Origin: Galeruca laticollis
Lineage: Eukaryota > Arthropoda > Insecta > Coleoptera > Chrysomelidae
Direction of reading: 5' to 3'
Assembly: GCA_963921935.1 (NCBI GenBank)
Contig: OY998178.1
Coordinates: 51,886,951 to 51,950,950 of the forward strand
DNA: 64,000 bases
In this document: one piece after another, positions 33,771-43,682 of the stretch
Position numbering within the stretch: the stretch's first letter is position 1
How the letters are laid out: every line of letters begins with the position of its first letter
Program-made: the position numbers and the translations under genes
The notes under the pieces: generated by a model
Database searches by the model: none
What the model saw: only the letters and a program-made list of their open reading frames with translations
Told to the model about the DNA's origin: nothing

Positions 33771-33899
33771 AAATTTAGACACGCCAACGTTTTTTATCCG
33801 TGTTCTGGGAAAATGATGCGATGTTTACCATTATTTCAAGCTAAAAAGTGTTTTTAACTGAACAAGAGAAATATTATTGGTTTGTCGTTGTAAACGGTC

Positions 33900-34400
33900 A
33901 CGTAAAAAAAGAGGAGATCTATTTAACGTGCCATCACAAAGAAGCGAATCATTTTCCATATTGGAAAATTAAAAGACAATTTTAATATCATGATAAAATC
34001 TCCAGACACCGACATTCTCGTCGTTTTATTGGGTAATATCCATAAATTTGCACATTTGCGCATATGGATGTCGAATACGACGCATAGAAAAAACGATTAC
34101 GATTGTATCAGTTTAACCAAGTTGGACAACGTTCTTGGGACAGGTGTATGTAGAGCTTTGCCGGCTTTTCATACATTTACAAGTTGTCAAGTTGTCATTA
34201 CACGGCAAGGGAAAGTACGTGCGTTTCAAATTTCACAAAAAATTTGAAAATTTTTGCTACGCTTGACGACCCTATAAAAGTTTTTGACGACGAGACAATC
34301 GACGCAATTCTGGAGTATACTTGAACGACGTCAAAAATTGAAAAACTTTCTTATTATTTAACGCTGAATCAACATTTTTTCATGCACCGTATCGATCCCC
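33900..34400 (+). pseudogene. Fragment of a transposon-associated HAFTGCD-type protein
   Basis: In shifting frames the order is CHHKEANHF (near 33933), MIKSPDTDILVVLLGN (33990), LGTGVCRALPAFHTFTSC (34135-34190), a Lys-rich GKVRAF block, FENFCYA, IKVFDDETIDAILEY, then IEKLSYYLTLNQHFFMHRID. From memory this order (EAD-T, SPDTDVLVLL, ALPGFHAFTGCD, GKGK, FxxFVCxxY) is shared by a widespread family of long animal proteins tied to transposons. The Gly-Cys-Asp of the hallmark motif reads Ser-Cys-Gln here. Their biochemical role is not known to me. The Cys-rich C-terminus of that family resembles 20404-20781. Confidence 0.5.
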
Positions 34401-34463
34401 TTCAAAATAATGTAAGTTAATATTAAAGCCATAATTCGCTGGCAGAAAAATTTCCAGTGAATG

Positions 34464-34681
34464 CCAGAGGTGGCAACTCTGTTTTTCTATGTTCAGGAAG
34501 ATTCGATCTATAATTGAAAAAAAAAGTAATCGTATGTTCGATGGGGGTAGTTTTATTGCGATCGAAATTGGGACCTGAACTTGATTCAGGTAACTCGGGG
34601 CTGACTGCCAGCCTTTTTGGTCTGAGGTAGCAACCCTGTTTTTTCATGTGCAGGAAGGTTCAAGCTACAATTAAAAAAAAG
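34464..34681 (+). repeat. Two diverged direct repeats of about 60 bp
   Basis: AGAGGTGGCAACTCTGTTTT then CAGGAAGATTCGATCTATAA (34462-34527) recurs as GAGGTAGCAACCCTGTTTTT then CAGGAAGGTTCAAGCTACAA (34622-34681). Each copy ends in an A-run, so they could be two tails of a retroposed sequence. No family was recognised. Confidence 0.65.
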
Positions 34682-34829
34682 AATCGCCAGGTGGATTCGG
34701 GTAATACACTACGAAAAAGGGTCATACTTAGTGGTGGTTGTCCCCACTTCAGTCAGAGTGGGCAGTGGTAACCCGGTATTTCCTTAAAGTAATCAACCTC
34801 CCTATTGATTGGTACAAATTTTAATCGTC

Positions 34830-35414
34830 TTATCCGGGTAACAGATCCATTCATTCATTCACCAATGCATCCGCGACAGGTGTGGCCTCTTGGTTCGGGA
34901 TAGCGTAAATTTCCACTCACTTTGTGAAATAATCCATTACAACCAGTATGTATTTGCTACCATTTTCTGTCGTCGGAAATGGTCCAGCGATATCTAAAGC
35001 AATCCTTTCGAAGGGGCTTCCAACATTATATTGTTTCATAGGTGCCTTTCTCTTGCGATGTGGTCCATTACTCGTAGCACAAGTCGTACATTTCTTAGAC
35101 CAGTCCTTCACATCGTCGGAGCTGTTCATCCAATAAAACCTTACACGGACTCGCTGAAGGGTTTTCTTCACTCCCAGATGACCTCCCGATGGACTGTCGT
35201 GTAACTTCTTCAGTACTTCAGCTACTCTTGTTCTCGGGATAACTAGCTGTCTTCTCATCTCAGAACCATCATCGTCTTCAAGGACTCTTTTCAACAGCCC
35301 TTCTTCCAGGACAAGGGAGTCCCACTGAGCCCAGTACGCCTTGAGTTTCGGTGAAAATTTTGACACTTCTTGCCAGGTAGGTCGCTGATGTTCTTTCTTC
35401 CATTGCCGGATCAT
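34830..35414 (-). pseudogene. Gypsy integrase: zinc-binding domain and start of the catalytic core
   Basis: LKAYWAQWDSLVLEEGLLKR leads into the HHCC domain: H in LHDSPSGGHLGVKKTLQRV, then KCTTCATSNGP. The catalytic core begins with FERIALDIAGPFP, where the D of LDIAG is the first catalytic residue, and continues to YILVVMDYFTK. A stop follows, then YAIPNQEATPVADALVNE to about 34835, where similarity ends before the second catalytic Asp. Integrase joins element DNA to the chromosome. The truncated core makes this copy inactive. Confidence 0.85.
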
Positions 35415-35546
35415 CTTCAGGTGAGGATCATTCTCCTGGTCTTCTCTGATCTTGGTGGATGACCATTCTTCATTGACTACTGTAATTCTTGAAACTGCAA
35501 CTTCCTTAGATTTTGACTTGTTGCATTGTGAATAGTCTACAGGGCA

Positions 35547-35954
35547 TCACCGTCTAGGCAAAGAGTTGGCTTTTCGGTGATTCACATCAGCTGGGTGTTC
35601 ACCCCTGTCTGATTTCCCCTGTGACTGGCGTTCTTGGGTTAAAGGAGTCTTGGGGCGCTTAGACGGACTGAGTACGTGCTGTAGCTCGCCACACTTCCGG
35701 CATATGATCTTCTTCTGCTTCTTGTCTGCCATACCTTTCAACAAGTTGACGATCTGGTCAAGTTTGTCATCATCATCTTCTTCCTGCATAGTCCTACCTC
35801 CGTTGTACCGCGAGCCCTCCGTGGCTGCTTTGCATTTAAGAGGTTCTTGGTTTGCAGGAGTCGTAGGACGCTTACACGAACTGCGTGCATGCTCTAGCTC
35901 GCCACAATTACAGCACCTGATCTTCTTTGGCTTCAGGTCTACCATACCTTTCAA
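35547..35954 (-). pseudogene. Gypsy gag C-terminus with two duplicated zinc-knuckle segments
   Basis: Two related blocks of about 60 residues occur in tandem. Each has an acidic DDDDKLDQIVNLLKGM-like lead (the first block's lead lies upstream in another frame), then KKIRCCNCGELEHARSSCKR or KKIICRKCGELQHVLSPSKR, then a Thr/Pro/Gln linker (PTTPANQEP; PKTPLTQER). The first is C-x2-C-x4-H-x4-C; the second has lost its last Cys (Ser). The plus-strand DNA shows the same duplication (compare 35690-35790 with 35880-35990). Knuckles bind element RNA. Tandem duplication inside gag is unusual. Confidence 0.78.
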
Positions 35955-35996
35955 CAGGTTGACGATCTGGTCAAGTCTGTCATCGTCACCTTTTTC

Positions 35997-37053
35997 CTAC
36001 ATGGTCCAACCTTTGCTGTATCCCGAAGCCAACGTGGCTGTTTCATATTCAAGAGCAGCAGTCAATGCATCGACCAATGTTTTAGGATGGGCTAATCGAA
36101 GCGTCTTCTCCATATCGTGGTTACACAAGCCGTCAATAAAGGCCTGGATGCCTAAACATTCCATCATGTTCTCTGGTGCTGATGGATAAGCAAATCGAAC
36201 TAGTCGGGCAATATCCATTTCATACTCTTGAAAGGTTTCGTCACGTTTCCGCCTTCGGTTCTTCAGCTGTTCTTCTGTACAACTGTTCCAAATGTTCGTG
36301 ACCATATCGCATGTCCAACCTCTTCTTCAGTTGCTCGAAAACATCCGTTTCTTCCAGAGGTATCGTCTGAAGTACATCTAAGGCATCTCCCCTAAGCGCG
36401 ATGGTTAAGTTTACTGCCTTCTCCCTATCGGACCAATTATTCACTCTAGCGGCTGCTTCAAATTGTTTCACATAATTGGTCCACGACATCTTTCCATCGA
36501 ACATTGGGGCCTTGACTCGGGTAAAACTGCAAATATCATCTGTCTTGGGTTGTGTTTCTGTCTTGCAAGGTTTTGTTTGCTGGGTCTTCTTTTCTTCTGC
36601 TGGCGTGCTTTGTGTTCTTAAATCTGCCATATTTCTCTCTAGCTCCTTAACTTTCTCGTATATCGTTGTTATCTTCTCCTCAATATCCAATTGTAGGGAC
36701 GAAATTTTATTTTCGACGTCAGCAGAGATGTCATTTTCCAATGATAAGATATCGGCAGAAATGTTATTCTTCATAGTGGAAATCTTCTCGTCCGTGGCAG
36801 AATAATCGTTCTTTATTGTTGAAATCTTTTCGTCCATATTAGCAGGAATCTTCTCTTCCATGGCAGAAATTGCCGAGATTAAAGTGGAAGCCTCGTCATT
36901 GAATAAAAATGTTTCTGGATCCAAGCCGTCACTTACCAGTACCACTTTGAGTCTTTCTACTAACTCACTCTTCTTACCGGACGTTTCCAACTCGCGATTT
37001 TCCAATTCTGCCTTTAGCTCTGTCACTTTCAGGTCAATAAGTCTCTTGGCCAT
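35997..37053 (-). pseudogene. Gypsy gag with N-terminal SAP domain and coiled coil
   Basis: From the ATG at 37053: residues about 6-40 (LKVTELKAELENRELETSGK...ELVERLK) match the SAP DNA-binding motif. Residues about 60-145 are a heptad-like coiled coil with repeated MEEKI/MDEKISTIKN units. From about residue 175 a capsid-like region starts with APMFDGKMSWTNYVKQFEAA, AVNLTIALRGDALDVLQTIP and LKKRLDMRYG. One frameshift near 36270 separates it from TEEQLKNRRRKRDETFQEYE and the capsid end at 35997. SAP domains bind AT-rich scaffold DNA in host nuclear proteins. A SAP-bearing gag suggests chromatin tethering; this is an inference. Confidence 0.82.
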
Positions 37054-37080
37054 GTTTACGTAGATACTTATTTATATTAT

Positions 37081-37096
37081 CCCACTTCTGACACCA
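37081..37096 (-). promoter_or_regulatory. Primer-binding site of the gypsy element
   Basis: Minus-strand TGGTGTCAGAAGTGGG starts one base inside the LTR edge, where a tRNA 3' end primes minus-strand DNA. TGG pairs with the CCA tail. The remainder looks closest to a leucine tRNA acceptor end, but I cannot confirm that. Confidence 0.7.
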
Positions 37097-37097
37097 A

Positions 37098-37603
37098 TGT
37101 AATGTTTTTGTTATTTATTTAAACAATAAACGGGTGGGATAAATTTTAAACACGCGATATGGCTACTTACTAATTTATTTAAATACTAACTCACTAGCAC
37201 TTAATTTATATGTACTTAACTAATCACTTAAATTTAATTTATGTGCACACAAACTTAATTATTAATTTATATCAACACTTTTATATTCACTTATTTACTG
37301 TTTTTTTGTCAAGATCACTTTATCAACTGCCCTGGTCCGCTGATCGGTCCTTTTTATATACTAGTGCCTTTTTTACTAGAGAATTCTGGACTGCGGCTTA
37401 CACAAAACAAATGCCTTTCGCGATATTTCTCGATTGCCGGCTCAATCCTTAAAAGACCTTCAGAGAACATGTCTATAAAAACTGTCACAATAAATCCCAA
37501 TAGACCTTCTCAGAATTCGGCGCGCTCGCCATTTTTTTAACTCCGCTAACATAAGGTTACAGGACCGTACTTAGTATCTGCTTCGGTGTGCGAGTTCGTA
37601 ACA
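37098..37603 (-). repeat. 5' LTR of the gypsy element
   Basis: On the minus strand it runs from TGTTACGAACTCGCACACCG at 37603 to CATTACA at 37098, giving TGT...ACA ends and a length of 506 bp. It is supported by the adjacent primer-binding site on one side and by the abrupt end of Crypton-like coding sequence on the other. No second LTR is present in the window, so LTR age cannot be estimated. Confidence 0.72.
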
Positions 37604-37609
37604 CTATTT

Positions 37610-38046
37610 TATCTATATCTACTTACTTTCGTCGATAAAAATATGTCATCTGGGGCCTTTAAAATGAATTTCTGAACTTTTCCTGGGTTAAAATTTTGGA
37701 TTTTTTGGTTTGTATCCTGTAGCTTGACGTTTTAAAAATGCTCTCCGTTTTTAGTACTGGACAATATTAATAATATTTTTAACAGACAAAGTTGATCAAG
37801 TATGGAATAATGTGCCCAAAAAGTCGAAGATTTCATTGTTTTAGCCAATTTAGCAACATACGCCATCAGTACATTCTCAGAAAAGGATACACTGTTGGTT
37901 TTTCTGCAAAAATCCATGAAGCGTTGGTACGCAAGTTCATACTTCTCTCTGGATTTCGCCGGAAGTAAATTAAGTAAAGCCGCATTCGCGGCTTCTACTA
38001 GTTCAGGAGGCGTGCTAGGTAACAAATAATCACTATCAGTGTTCAT
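37610..38046 (-). pseudogene. Crypton-type tyrosine recombinase, N-terminal fragment
   Basis: The ATG at 38046 opens MNTDSDYLLPSTPPELVEAA. Then LLPAKSREKYELAYQRFMDF, VSFSENVLMAYVAKLAKTMK and SSTFWAHYSILD form the core-binding (SAM-like) domain. After a one-base shift, FLKRQATGYKPKNPKILTQE and LKAPDDIFLSTKV follow to about 37625. Sequence there reads AAAGTAAGT, a good splice donor, at the same protein position as the inferred intron of the copy at 10895. The gypsy LTR begins at 37603 and nothing of the catalytic domain remains. Crypton recombinases catalyse site-specific DNA exchange through a tyrosine. Confidence 0.8.
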
Positions 38047-38279
38047 GTTTACTAATTCTTTTTTAATTCCTTATAAAATACGAGTCGAACAAAACCGACT
38101 TGAAAATTATTTTACTTTTGTCATAACTCATAACAAAGTAATTTCCATGGTTACCACTTCTATATTTCAATATGAACATAGAGAAATAAACTTACTTGAT
38201 TACATCTTGAATTAAATATTTTTTAATTAATTTTTTAAATGTAAATCAACAATCGAAGAAAAAATAATATGTATAATTC

Positions 38280-38390
38280 GTGGGAAAAGCATATTCCCAA
38301 ACTCCTGTAATACCAGACTCGTCGCTACGCTCCTCGTCTGGTAATTATCACAGTCGTTTGGGAATATTAGGCTTTTCCCACTAATTATAC
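38280..38390. repeat. GC-cored hairpin repeat (family member 1)
   Basis: GGGAAAAGCATATTCCCAAA and its reverse complement-like partner TTTGGGAATATTAGGCTTTT flank CCAGACTCGTCGCTACGCTC...CGTCTGG. An outer stem of AT-rich DNA therefore carries an inner stem, CCAGACGAGG, around a core that reads GGAGCGTAGCGACGAG on the other strand. Related hairpins are at 43760-43860, 56625-56725, 56985-57065 and 57365-57460. Confidence 0.7.
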
Positions 38391-38539
38391 ATTATACTAA
38401 TATCTACCTCGTTGGAAAAGTCACATTCCTTTTTTTTCGTTATTAGCAATCAAAACTTTACAGTAGTTCTATAAGCCAATTGGTTGGCTTAAGAGCTGTT
38501 GAGATCCTATTGGCGTGGTGACGTCATCTCCAGTGATAG

Positions 38540-41146
38540 GACCTCTTCATCCATCTTTCAGGTCAACGGGCCAGTTTCTTTTGAGTCTTCTGTCCGGTTG
38601 GGGTTCTAAGAGTGGATTGATGTGCAGTTCTAGTCTGTTGCAGTGTTTTGTACTTTGGTCAGCGATTACTTCTTGTATATAGGGGATTTTTAAGTTTTCG
38701 TGAAGAGTCTAATTGGAAACGTACCAGGGGGCGTTTGTTATAATTCATAAAATTTTGGATTCGCTTCTTTGAATAATACTTGTATTTGATTTGTTGGCAC
38801 ATTTCCATAGTTGGATACCATACACTCAAATTGGCTTTATAATGGTTTTGAAGATTAGGAGTTTGTTTCCCAGGGCCAGTTTTTATTTTCTTCCAAGTAA
38901 CCAGTACCAGTATTTCGTTCTTAAGTCAATTTGTTCACGCTTCGTAAGGATACGTTCATTCCACGTAAGTCTCGAGTCGAGATGCATTCCTAAATATTTG
39001 GTGCTGGAAGCTTGTGGAATTTGTGTGTTATTGAGATAAACTGGAGGACACTGGTCTCTTCTTAATGTAAACGTCACTTGGACTGATTTTGATTCATTTG
39101 TTTTGATTCTCCATTAGTTTGGCCATGTATGTATGTTATTTATTGGTTTTTGAAGGATGGTGGACGCTGTGACAGGATTTTCGTGGGCTGCTAGGATGAC
39201 GGTATCGTCGGCAAACGTACCCATGGTAGTGTCATTGTTTGTTGGTAGGTCCGCTGTGAATAATACATAGAGTAGTGGTCCAAGAACACATCCTTAAGGA
39301 ACACCATTCTTGCCAAATTGTTGCAAATGTTTACGTTGACTCTAGTTCTAAATTCTCTGTTACTCAGGTAGGATGTTAACAATTTCTAGTAGGGGATTGG
39401 AATATATTTTTCAATTTTGTAGATCAAACTCCTATGCCAGCTTTGTCGAACGCTTGGCTGACATCTAGGAAAGCCGATGTGTAGTAAGTACTTGTGTTCC
39501 AAGGCCAGATTTACGCTGTGGATTATTCTATGCACCTGACAGTGGATTGTTCTTTTCGGAAACCAAATTGGTGTAATGGTATCTATTCTTCTGTTTCTAG
39601 GTCAAATCCGATCCCTTGTAGCAGTAACCTTTCGAGTATTTTGGACAACACAGGAAATAGGCTTATGGGCCTGTAAGATGTAACTTCATTTGGGTTTTTG
39701 CCTGGCTTGGGGATGAGTATGATTTCAGCTGTTTTCTGAAATTTTGGCCAGTAATTTAATCGTATGATGGCATTTACTATGTAAGTGATCAGCACTTTAC
39801 CTTTGATTGGAAGTTCCCTAATCATTGTTGGGGTTATGTTGTCTATACCAGGTGCTTTTCTGGTATTTATGTATTTAATTTCTTGTTGAACTTCTCTCAC
39901 CCTTAGTGGTTTGATTGATGGGATATTCATTGAAATGTTATTTAGGTCTCTTTCCAATTTATTGTCTGGTTGGTTGTCGTTTGGAGTAAATACTTGTGCT
40001 AAATGCTTGGCAAATAGTTGGATTGTTTTCCTCGTCGCTTCAGGCTTACTGAAGATTTATTCCACGTTCGTCTCTGATTGGGGGTACATGTGTTTTGGGT
40101 TTTTTACTGTTTATGATTGGTTTCCAAATTGAGTTATGCAACCGGTTTAGATTTGTAATATACTGTGTGAATGAACTTTCTTGTGCTTCCTTTAGTTTGG
40201 ATTTCAGTTCATTACTCAATCTGTTTAGACTGGTTTTATCTGCTGCCATCTCGTTCTCGTTTTTCTTTTTTGGGCTTTTTAATTTCGACTGGAATATTGT
40301 GAATTTGATTTCCTGGTTTTGAAATCGGTGTGGCATTTTGTGCAGCATCTTTAAGTTTAATGTTTCATCTATTTCACTAGTTGATTTGGGACTTACGTGG
40401 AGATTTATTTCCTCTTCAAGTTTGGTCCCATACTTTTCCCAGTTAGTTATACGATTGGGGAGCCTAGGTGCTGGCTTTTTGTATACTACGAAGCTACTTA
40501 TAGTAGCTAAGGTTGGTGAGTGATCGAACGAAAGATCATAGCTTGGTGTGATATAAATGTAGGCTGGTTATATTCCACAGGTGATAAACAGATCTAACAG
40601 GTCAGGTGTTTTATTGGGGTCAGTCGGCCAATAAGTAGGAGTGCCAGTTGACAAAGGGTGATAGTTTTTTTCTTGGATAAGACTTCCTAGTTCTCTACCT
40701 TTAGTTGTGGTAAGGCGTGATCCATATAATAGGTACTGTTGTAATCCCCTCCTGTAATGAATTTGTTTCCCAGAGTCTGGAAGAATTCCTTGAAATGATC
40801 TTCCTTTAGGTTATATCGATGTGGACAGTATACTGCTGCTACTGTTAATTCATGTATACTTTTATTACTGTAACTTGCAGATTATTCTGTGCATAGTTTG
40901 ATAGCTCAATATGTTTTATTGAACGTTTTATTATAATAGCCGCTCCAGCGTGGCGAGTGTTTTTTGGTTGGTTTGTGTAATAAGTTATATGACTAGGTAT
41001 TTTGAAGTAAGACCGATCTGTGAAATGAGTTTCACTTATTAATAAGGTGTCTATTTCATTGTGTTCCAGGAATAGTTCAACTTCTCTTTTATGTTGCAGA
41101 AGCCCGTTGGCATTCCATTCTGCGATTTTGGCAAAACTATTGAATT
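38540..41146 (-). pseudogene. Jockey ORF2: endonuclease and reverse transcriptase, inactivated
   Basis: Endonuclease start: FAKIAEWNANGLLQHKREVE and LLISETHF (the N and E catalytic motifs), then HAGAAIIIK (41140-40860). The later EN is decayed. RT: IKYINTRKAPGIDNITPTMI, AEIILIPKPGKNPNEVTSYR and PISLFPVLSKILERLL (39860-39610). Then palm with GTFADDTVILAAHENP near 39220, where the FADD is intact, MTFTLRRDQCPPVYLNNTQI and TKYLGMHLDSRLTW (39077-38950), and the typical Jockey C-terminus NAPWYVSN near 38720. It makes element cDNA at a nicked target. Four or more frame breaks. The closest known type is the insect mobile element jockey. Confidence 0.86.
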
Positions 41147-41310
41147 TTGCTTATTAGAGTGGTTACCATATTTAAAATCATACTGTTCTGTTGTATTAAC
41201 TGTTGGAATATATTTTTAAATTCTTCTAAAATCTTATTCATTGTTTCATGGATATCGGTTTGTTGTGGATCACTTCCATTTCTTACCACATTTGCGTCAA
41301 TTCGTTAATA
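41147..41310 (-). pseudogene. Jockey ORF1 C-terminal scrap
   Basis: The frame ends ETMNKILEEFKNIFQQLIQQ then NSMILNMVTTLISKIQ and a stop just before ORF2. Met/Leu-rich coiled-coil endings of this sort close ORF1 in insect Jockey elements. The CCHC and PRE_C2HC regions are missing from this copy; a separate ORF1 piece is at 46800-47000. Confidence 0.6.
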
Positions 41311-41629
41311 TAATGACAGTCATTATAGTAGCTCATGAAAGTCATGGGAAATGAAATATTTCGATACAGCTAGCCCGTGGGAAATGAAAATCTGTATTAC
41401 AACGTGGTAGGTTTCTTAATCGAAGACGCATTTGAAATGTACATTGTTCTTTATGGTCGTATAAAAAGTACTTTCCACACGGCTGTCTATATGCCGTCAA
41501 ATTCGTGAATCCTGTAATAGTTACATATGTAATTATTAATTGCTCTTCCTTATTGATATTATGTACATAAAGACTGGACTAAAAACTAATGATTTATGAA
41601 AAGTATAGAAAAGAAAAAAAATGTAACCT

Positions 41630-41705
41630 AACCAAAAATCGAATCCACAACCTTGCGGTCATCATACCAAATACTCTTCCAACTGAGCTAATTCGTATCT
41701 CCTCT
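41630..41705 (-). ncRNA. tRNA-derived SINE head (tRNA-like pol III promoter)
   Basis: On the minus strand TTAGCTCAGTTGGAAGAGT fits the tRNA D-arm/A box, and GGTTGTGGATTCGATTTTT about 40 bases later fits the T-arm/B box (GGTTCGANTCC) with an inserted GTG. The spacing is tRNA-like but acceptor pairing is poor, so this is a tRNA-related SINE or a decayed tRNA rather than a working gene. The tail would lie to the left. No poly(A) or target duplication was identified. Confidence 0.5.
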
Positions 41706-41854
41706 ACACGTCTACGGATGTGTCAACAGATGGCATACGCTGAAGCATCTGCCGACGTGTGGACGGGGGTATTTTATCGTTTCTGGGAGGCATTTAACGC
41801 CGCAGATACGTCTGCTACAAATCCGTTAGCTGTCGGTTTTTTGGCACACGCTAA

Positions 41855-41939
41855 AGAGTTTCAATGTGCACCTTCTCAAGAAACAATATTCAAACATATA
41901 CTGTCACAAATAAAACATAAGATTAGTCAGGCAACTCAA
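41855..41939 (+). repeat. Repeat family A, copy 1, left part
   Basis: AGAAACAATATTCAAACATA then CTGTCACAAATAAAACATAA and CTCAATA matches the reverse strand of 56790-56885. It stops at the foldback boundary and resumes at 43683. Confidence 0.8.
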
Positions 41940-43682
41940 TACACGGTGTTCCGGGCTTGATGCAAAAAATGCGGGAGTGAGTAGATGACATTAAAATAAT
42001 GCTGTGAAATTGAGAAAAATCTCATACGACCGCTCGCTTCTGAGTTATAGGCCTTTAAAGTTGCGAAATCAGAACTTATATTTAAGTATATATTCTAAAC
42101 TATACATTGGAACATGATGAATTTTTAAAGGATGATTACGTAGGTCCATGTAGTGTGTTTGACGAAATAAATAATTCTACACTACTATCTGAAGGGCAGG
42201 ACTCATGCACAATGGTTAAAAACCAATCAGTAACTTTTACAGGGACAACCTATACAGTCTAAAGATAGCAAAAATGAATTTTTCAATCGATTTTTCAACA
42301 AAAAGGTACTATTTGTTTAACTCGATAAAATTTATGATTTAGGAAATATACAGATTTTTAAATCGTTGTACATGCCAAGGAAACCGTTTGCTATAAAGAG
42401 ACATTCTGAAGAAAATTATCATTAATTGTAATTATTTATTGAAAACACTTACATGAGGTATTAAAACACAATCAAACATTTCTAATTGAACTGCATACTG
42501 TTGAACATAGTGTTACTTACATAATGAAAAAATTGAAATGTACAAAAATTTAGTTGGTTAGCCTACAACTTATCAAATAAAAACATAAACACTATAATAA
42601 ATGTTCGAAGTGGGCACCTTGTACTTCTACACACTTCCGGAGTCTACGGAGGATATTTCTTACAACTTGGAAGAGTATTCCAAGATTCTGCGTTATAGCC
42701 TCTCAAAGGAAGTTTATTCCATCGATCATTTCGTTCCTTGTGTTTACCGGTATTGCATATACCAAGCTTCTAAAATATCCCCAAAAAATGAATCCATTGT
42801 ATTTAAATCAGGGGAACGTGGTGGACATGTAAATAGACCTCCCCGACCAATCCACCTATTAGGAAAAATGTTATTAAGATGATTCCTTACATCGTTGAGG
42901 AAATGGGGAGGGGCTTAAAAGCTTGGTATATACAACACCCGTAAACACAAGGAACGAAATGATCGATGGAATAAATTTCCATTGTAGCGCTATATGGCAG
43001 AATCTTCCAAGTTCAAAGAAATATTCTCCGTAGACTCCGGAAGTCCGTAGAAGTGCAAGGTGCCCACTTCGAACTTTTATTATACTTTTTTTTCTTTTTA
43101 TTTGATAAGTCATAGGCTAACCAACTAAATTTTTCTACATTTGAATTTTTTCCTTATATAAGTAACACGATGTTCGACAGTATGCAGTTCAATTAGAAAT
43201 GTTTGATTGTTTTAATACCTCATCTAGGTATTTTCAATGAATAATTACAATTAATGATAATTTCCTTCAGAATGTCTCTTTATGACGAATTGTTTCCTTG
43301 GCATGTACAACGATATAAAAATCTACATATCTCCTAAACCACAAATTTTATCGAGTTGAACAAAGAGTACCTGTTGTCCCTGTAAAAGTTACGATTGTTA
43401 ACCATTGGGCATGAGCCGCCCCTAGCCTTCAGATAGTAGTGTAGAATTATTGATTCCGTCAAACACACTACATGGATACGCAATCATCCATAAAAAATTC
43501 ATAATGTTTCAATGTATAATTTAGAAAAAATAATTAAATATAAGTTCTGATTTCGCAAATTTAAAGGCTTATAACTCAGAAACGAGGGGTCGTATGAGAA
43601 AAATGTTTTATGTCACCGCAATACTTTTACGTCATTTACTCACTCCCACATTTTTTGCATCAAGTCCTGGGACATCCTTATA
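41940..43682. mobile_element. Foldback element made of inverted mariner 3' ends
   Basis: Two inverted arms (about 41942-42780 and 42912-43680) enclose about 130 bp. Tips read TACACGGTGTTCCGGGCTTG and, reversed, TATAAGGATGTCCCAGGACTTG with one gap (a 22-base comparison, written here in two parts: TATAAGGATGTCCC and AGGACTTG). On the minus strand the centre and left arm encode a mariner-like transposase end: RWIGRGGLFTCPPRSPDLN, then RNEMIDGINF and VEVQGAHFEHLL with a stop near 42600. The right arm repeats the same C-terminal coding in the opposite direction. TA flanks fit a mariner target. Confidence 0.85.

Larger units (their letters stand above)
34830..37603 (-). mobile_element. Ty3/gypsy LTR retrotransposon with SAP-domain gag, internally deleted
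   Basis: Minus strand: a 5' LTR (37603-37098), a primer-binding site, gag (37053-35997), zinc knuckles (35954-35547), then directly an integrase (35414 to about 34830). Protease, reverse transcriptase and RNase H are missing, so an internal deletion of several kb joined gag to integrase. No 3' LTR is found downstream, so the 3' end is truncated near 34740-34830. The 5' LTR edge abuts a Crypton-type recombinase remnant. The element cannot move autonomously. Confidence 0.82.
38430..41310 (-). mobile_element. Jockey-clade LINE, 5'-truncated in ORF1
   Basis: Minus strand: a scrap of ORF1 C-terminus (41310-41150), a complete-length ORF2 with endonuclease and reverse transcriptase, and a short tail ending in an A-run (Ts at 38431-38438 on plus). 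Truncation of the 5' end is typical of LINE insertions. No clear target duplication was found. Coding pieces need several frame corrections. Confidence 0.85.

Noticed and set aside
34400..34760. 3' LTR of the gypsy element
   Set aside because: No sequence there matches the 37098-37603 LTR (no TGTTACG...CATTACA). The direct repeats at 34464 and 34622 are unrelated to it.
35650..36189. Plus-strand 179-residue frame, among the longest open frames in the window
   Set aside because: It is the antisense of the gypsy gag and zinc-knuckle region, with Ser-rich repeats that mirror the duplicated knuckle segment. Not an independent gene.
41630..41705. Functional tRNA gene
   Set aside because: A-box-like and B-box-like motifs are present, but the T-arm is interrupted and acceptor pairing is poor. 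A SINE or decayed tRNA fits better.
42601..42882. Plus-strand 93-residue frame within the foldback as a captured gene
   Set aside because: It is antisense to the mariner transposase C-terminus, whose sense reading on the minus strand gives the CPPRSPDL and GAHFEHLL motifs.
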